Assembly (NCBI GenBank): GCA_938091165.1
Contig: CALKNK010000019.1
Coordinates: 1 to 5,636 of the forward strand
Direction: 5' to 3'
DNA length: 5,636 bases
From: an uncultured Ilumatobacter sp.
GTDB taxonomy: Bacteria; Actinomycetota; Acidimicrobiia; Acidimicrobiales; Ilumatobacteraceae
Shown: in pieces, positions 4,752 to 5,636 of the stretch
Numbering within the stretch: position 1 is the first letter of the stretch
Layout: every line of letters starts with the position of its first letter
Notes under the pieces: model-generated
The model's input: the letters and a program-made list of their open reading frames with translations, nothing else
What the model was told of the DNA's origin: nothing
Database searches by the model: none
Translations under genes and position numbers: made by a program

Positions 4752-5636
4752 TCAGCCCTTGAGGCGTGAATCAGTCGGGTCGAACGGGCCGTCGGTACCG
4801 ACGACGGTGACCGGGAAGAACTCGTTCATGTACATCGTCTGCAGCTTCGTGCCAGGCACGGCCATCTCGCGTGGGACGTAGCCCATCAGCACCATTTTCT
4901 CGACCGAGGGGCCGTAGCCCGCCGTGGTCACCCGGGACACACGCTGGTGGGAGTCCATGAGCGTGTTGCCGTCCAGGTCGCAGATCGGCTCGTTACCGCC
5001 TTGCATCCAACGGATGCGGCCCTGCGCGTCGGTCTGGTCATCCACGGTCATCGTCACCATCAGGACTTCGGGGTCGCCCGCCTCGCGGGCGGCGAGGTAG
5101 GCGTCCTTGCCGATGAAGTCTGCCGACTTCACCTTTGGACGGGCGAGGCCGGCTTCGAGCGGGTTGTACTCACTCTCGAGCTCGGCGCCCTGCAAGCGGT
5201 ATCCCTTCTCGATGCGACCTGAGGTGCCGTACACGCCACCGCCGGTGGCGCGGATACCGAGGTCAACTCCTGCTTCCATCAGCGCATCCCACAGCTTTGG
5301 AGCATCATCCCACGCCACGTAGATCTCCCAGCCGGAGTCACCGACATACGAAATGCGGAACAGCGTCGCGCCGATCTCACCGTCGCCGACACGCAGTTGG
5401 ACATTCCGGAGCGAGCCGTACGGCGAGCCGTCAAACGACAGGTCCGCATCGGTCAGCTTCGCAACAACGGCAGGAGCATTCGGGCCCCAGACCCCAAGGG
5501 TCGAGGTGTCGAGCGTGCGGTCAGTCACCGTGACCGAGCCATCCTTCGGCATGTACTTCTTGATCCAGGCAAGGTCGCGACCACCGTCGAACACCCCGGT
5601 CACAACGTTGACGACATCCTCACTGATGCGGTGCAT
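4752..5636 (-). CDS. GcvT-domain flavin dehydrogenase (dimethylglycine/sarcosine dehydrogenase-like), C-terminal part
   Basis: The last 294 residues of a longer protein whose 5' part is outside the window. The Met codon at 5636 is only the window edge: the sequence begins inside an aminomethyltransferase fold. Visible GcvT features are DRTLDTSTLGVWGPNAP (39-55), RISYVGDSGWEIYV (94-107), RIEKGYRLQGAEL (141-153), NPLEAGL (158-164) and DFIGKDAYL (173-181), then a GcvT C-terminal barrel ending in MGYVPREMAVPGTKL (251-265). In dimethylglycine and sarcosine dehydrogenases such a domain follows an FAD domain and transfers the released one-carbon unit to tetrahydrofolate. The etfB-etfA genes directly downstream (1-nt gap) favour an ETF-linked dehydrogenase over an oxidase or a free GcvT. 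A stand-alone GcvT-type demethylase cannot be fully excluded without the 5' half, and the substrate is unknown. Confidence 0.88.
   Translation of the reverse strand: MHRISEDVVNVVTGVFDGGRDLAWIKKYMPKDGSVTVTDRTLDTSTLGVWGPNAPAVVAKLTDADLSFDGSPYGSLRNVQLRVGDGEIGATLFRISYVGDSGWEIYVAWDDAPKLWDALMEAGVDLGIRATGGGVYGTSGRIEKGYRLQGAELESEYNPLEAGLARPKVKSADFIGKDAYLAAREAGDPEVLMVTMTVDDQTDAQGRIRWMQGGNEPICDLDGNTLMDSHQRVSRVTTAGYGPSVEKMVLMGYVPREMAVPGTKLQTMYMNEFFPVTVVGTDGPFDPTDSRLKG
4756..4760 (-). promoter_or_regulatory. Ribosome binding site of etfB inside the dehydrogenase gene
   Basis: AAGGG on the minus strand lies 5 nt before ATG 4750, within the last codons of the upstream dehydrogenase gene. It supports this etfB start and coupled translation. 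Confidence 0.65.

Noticed and set aside
5634..5636. ATG at the right edge as a true start of the GcvT-domain gene
   Set aside because: The conserved domain is already under way at this residue and its N-terminal portion is missing, so this is an internal methionine at the window boundary.

Overview
The window comes from a G+C-rich genome and most likely belongs to an actinomycete. The evidence is G/C-biased third codon positions, an MsnO8-type luciferase-like flavoenzyme, short actinobacterial-style gene spacing, and two genes that look leaderless with an extended -10 (TGn-TAnnnT) placed exactly for transcription to start at the ATG. A marine or soil Acidimicrobiia-like actinomycete would fit, but that rank is inference. 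No mobile element, CRISPR array, tRNA or rRNA was recognised.

Layout, left to right. (1) 1-435, minus strand: the N-terminal 145 codons of a carotenoid-cleavage-type oxygenase that runs off the left edge. (2) 436-532: a 97-nt divergent control region with two back-to-back leaderless promoters and a quasi-palindrome between them. (3) 533-1156, plus: a TetR-family regulator that probably controls itself and the oxygenase. (4) 1157-1475: about 320 nt with no confident gene, holding only short overlapping reading frames that may be a decayed gene. (5) 1476-1847, minus: a thioredoxin with an intact WCGPC site. (6) 1848-1964: a divergent spacer with three inverted repeats. (7) 1965-2966, plus, GTG start: an LLM-class flavin-dependent oxidoreductase of MsnO8 type. 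(8) 2967-3032: a short convergent gap with a weak hairpin. (9) 3033-5636, minus: a compact operon read right to left, made of the C-terminal part of a GcvT-domain, dimethylglycine/sarcosine-dehydrogenase-like flavoprotein (5' end outside the window), then etfB, then etfA.

How the genes work together. The last three genes form one functional unit. The flavin dehydrogenase presumably oxidises an N-methylated substrate and hands the one-carbon unit to tetrahydrofolate through its GcvT domain. The EtfBA heterodimer would carry the electrons towards the quinone pool. Gene spacing (1 nt, then a 4-nt ATGA overlap) implies translational coupling and a dedicated electron carrier. The oxygenase and TetR genes form a second unit, a substrate-responsive regulator beside its target. 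The thioredoxin and LLM genes share a divergent control region, but no biochemical link between them is shown by the sequence.

No clearly new system is visible. The most interesting points are the mirrored leaderless promoters around a candidate operator, the dedicated ETF with a divergent beta-chain signature, and the unexplained 1157-1475 region.
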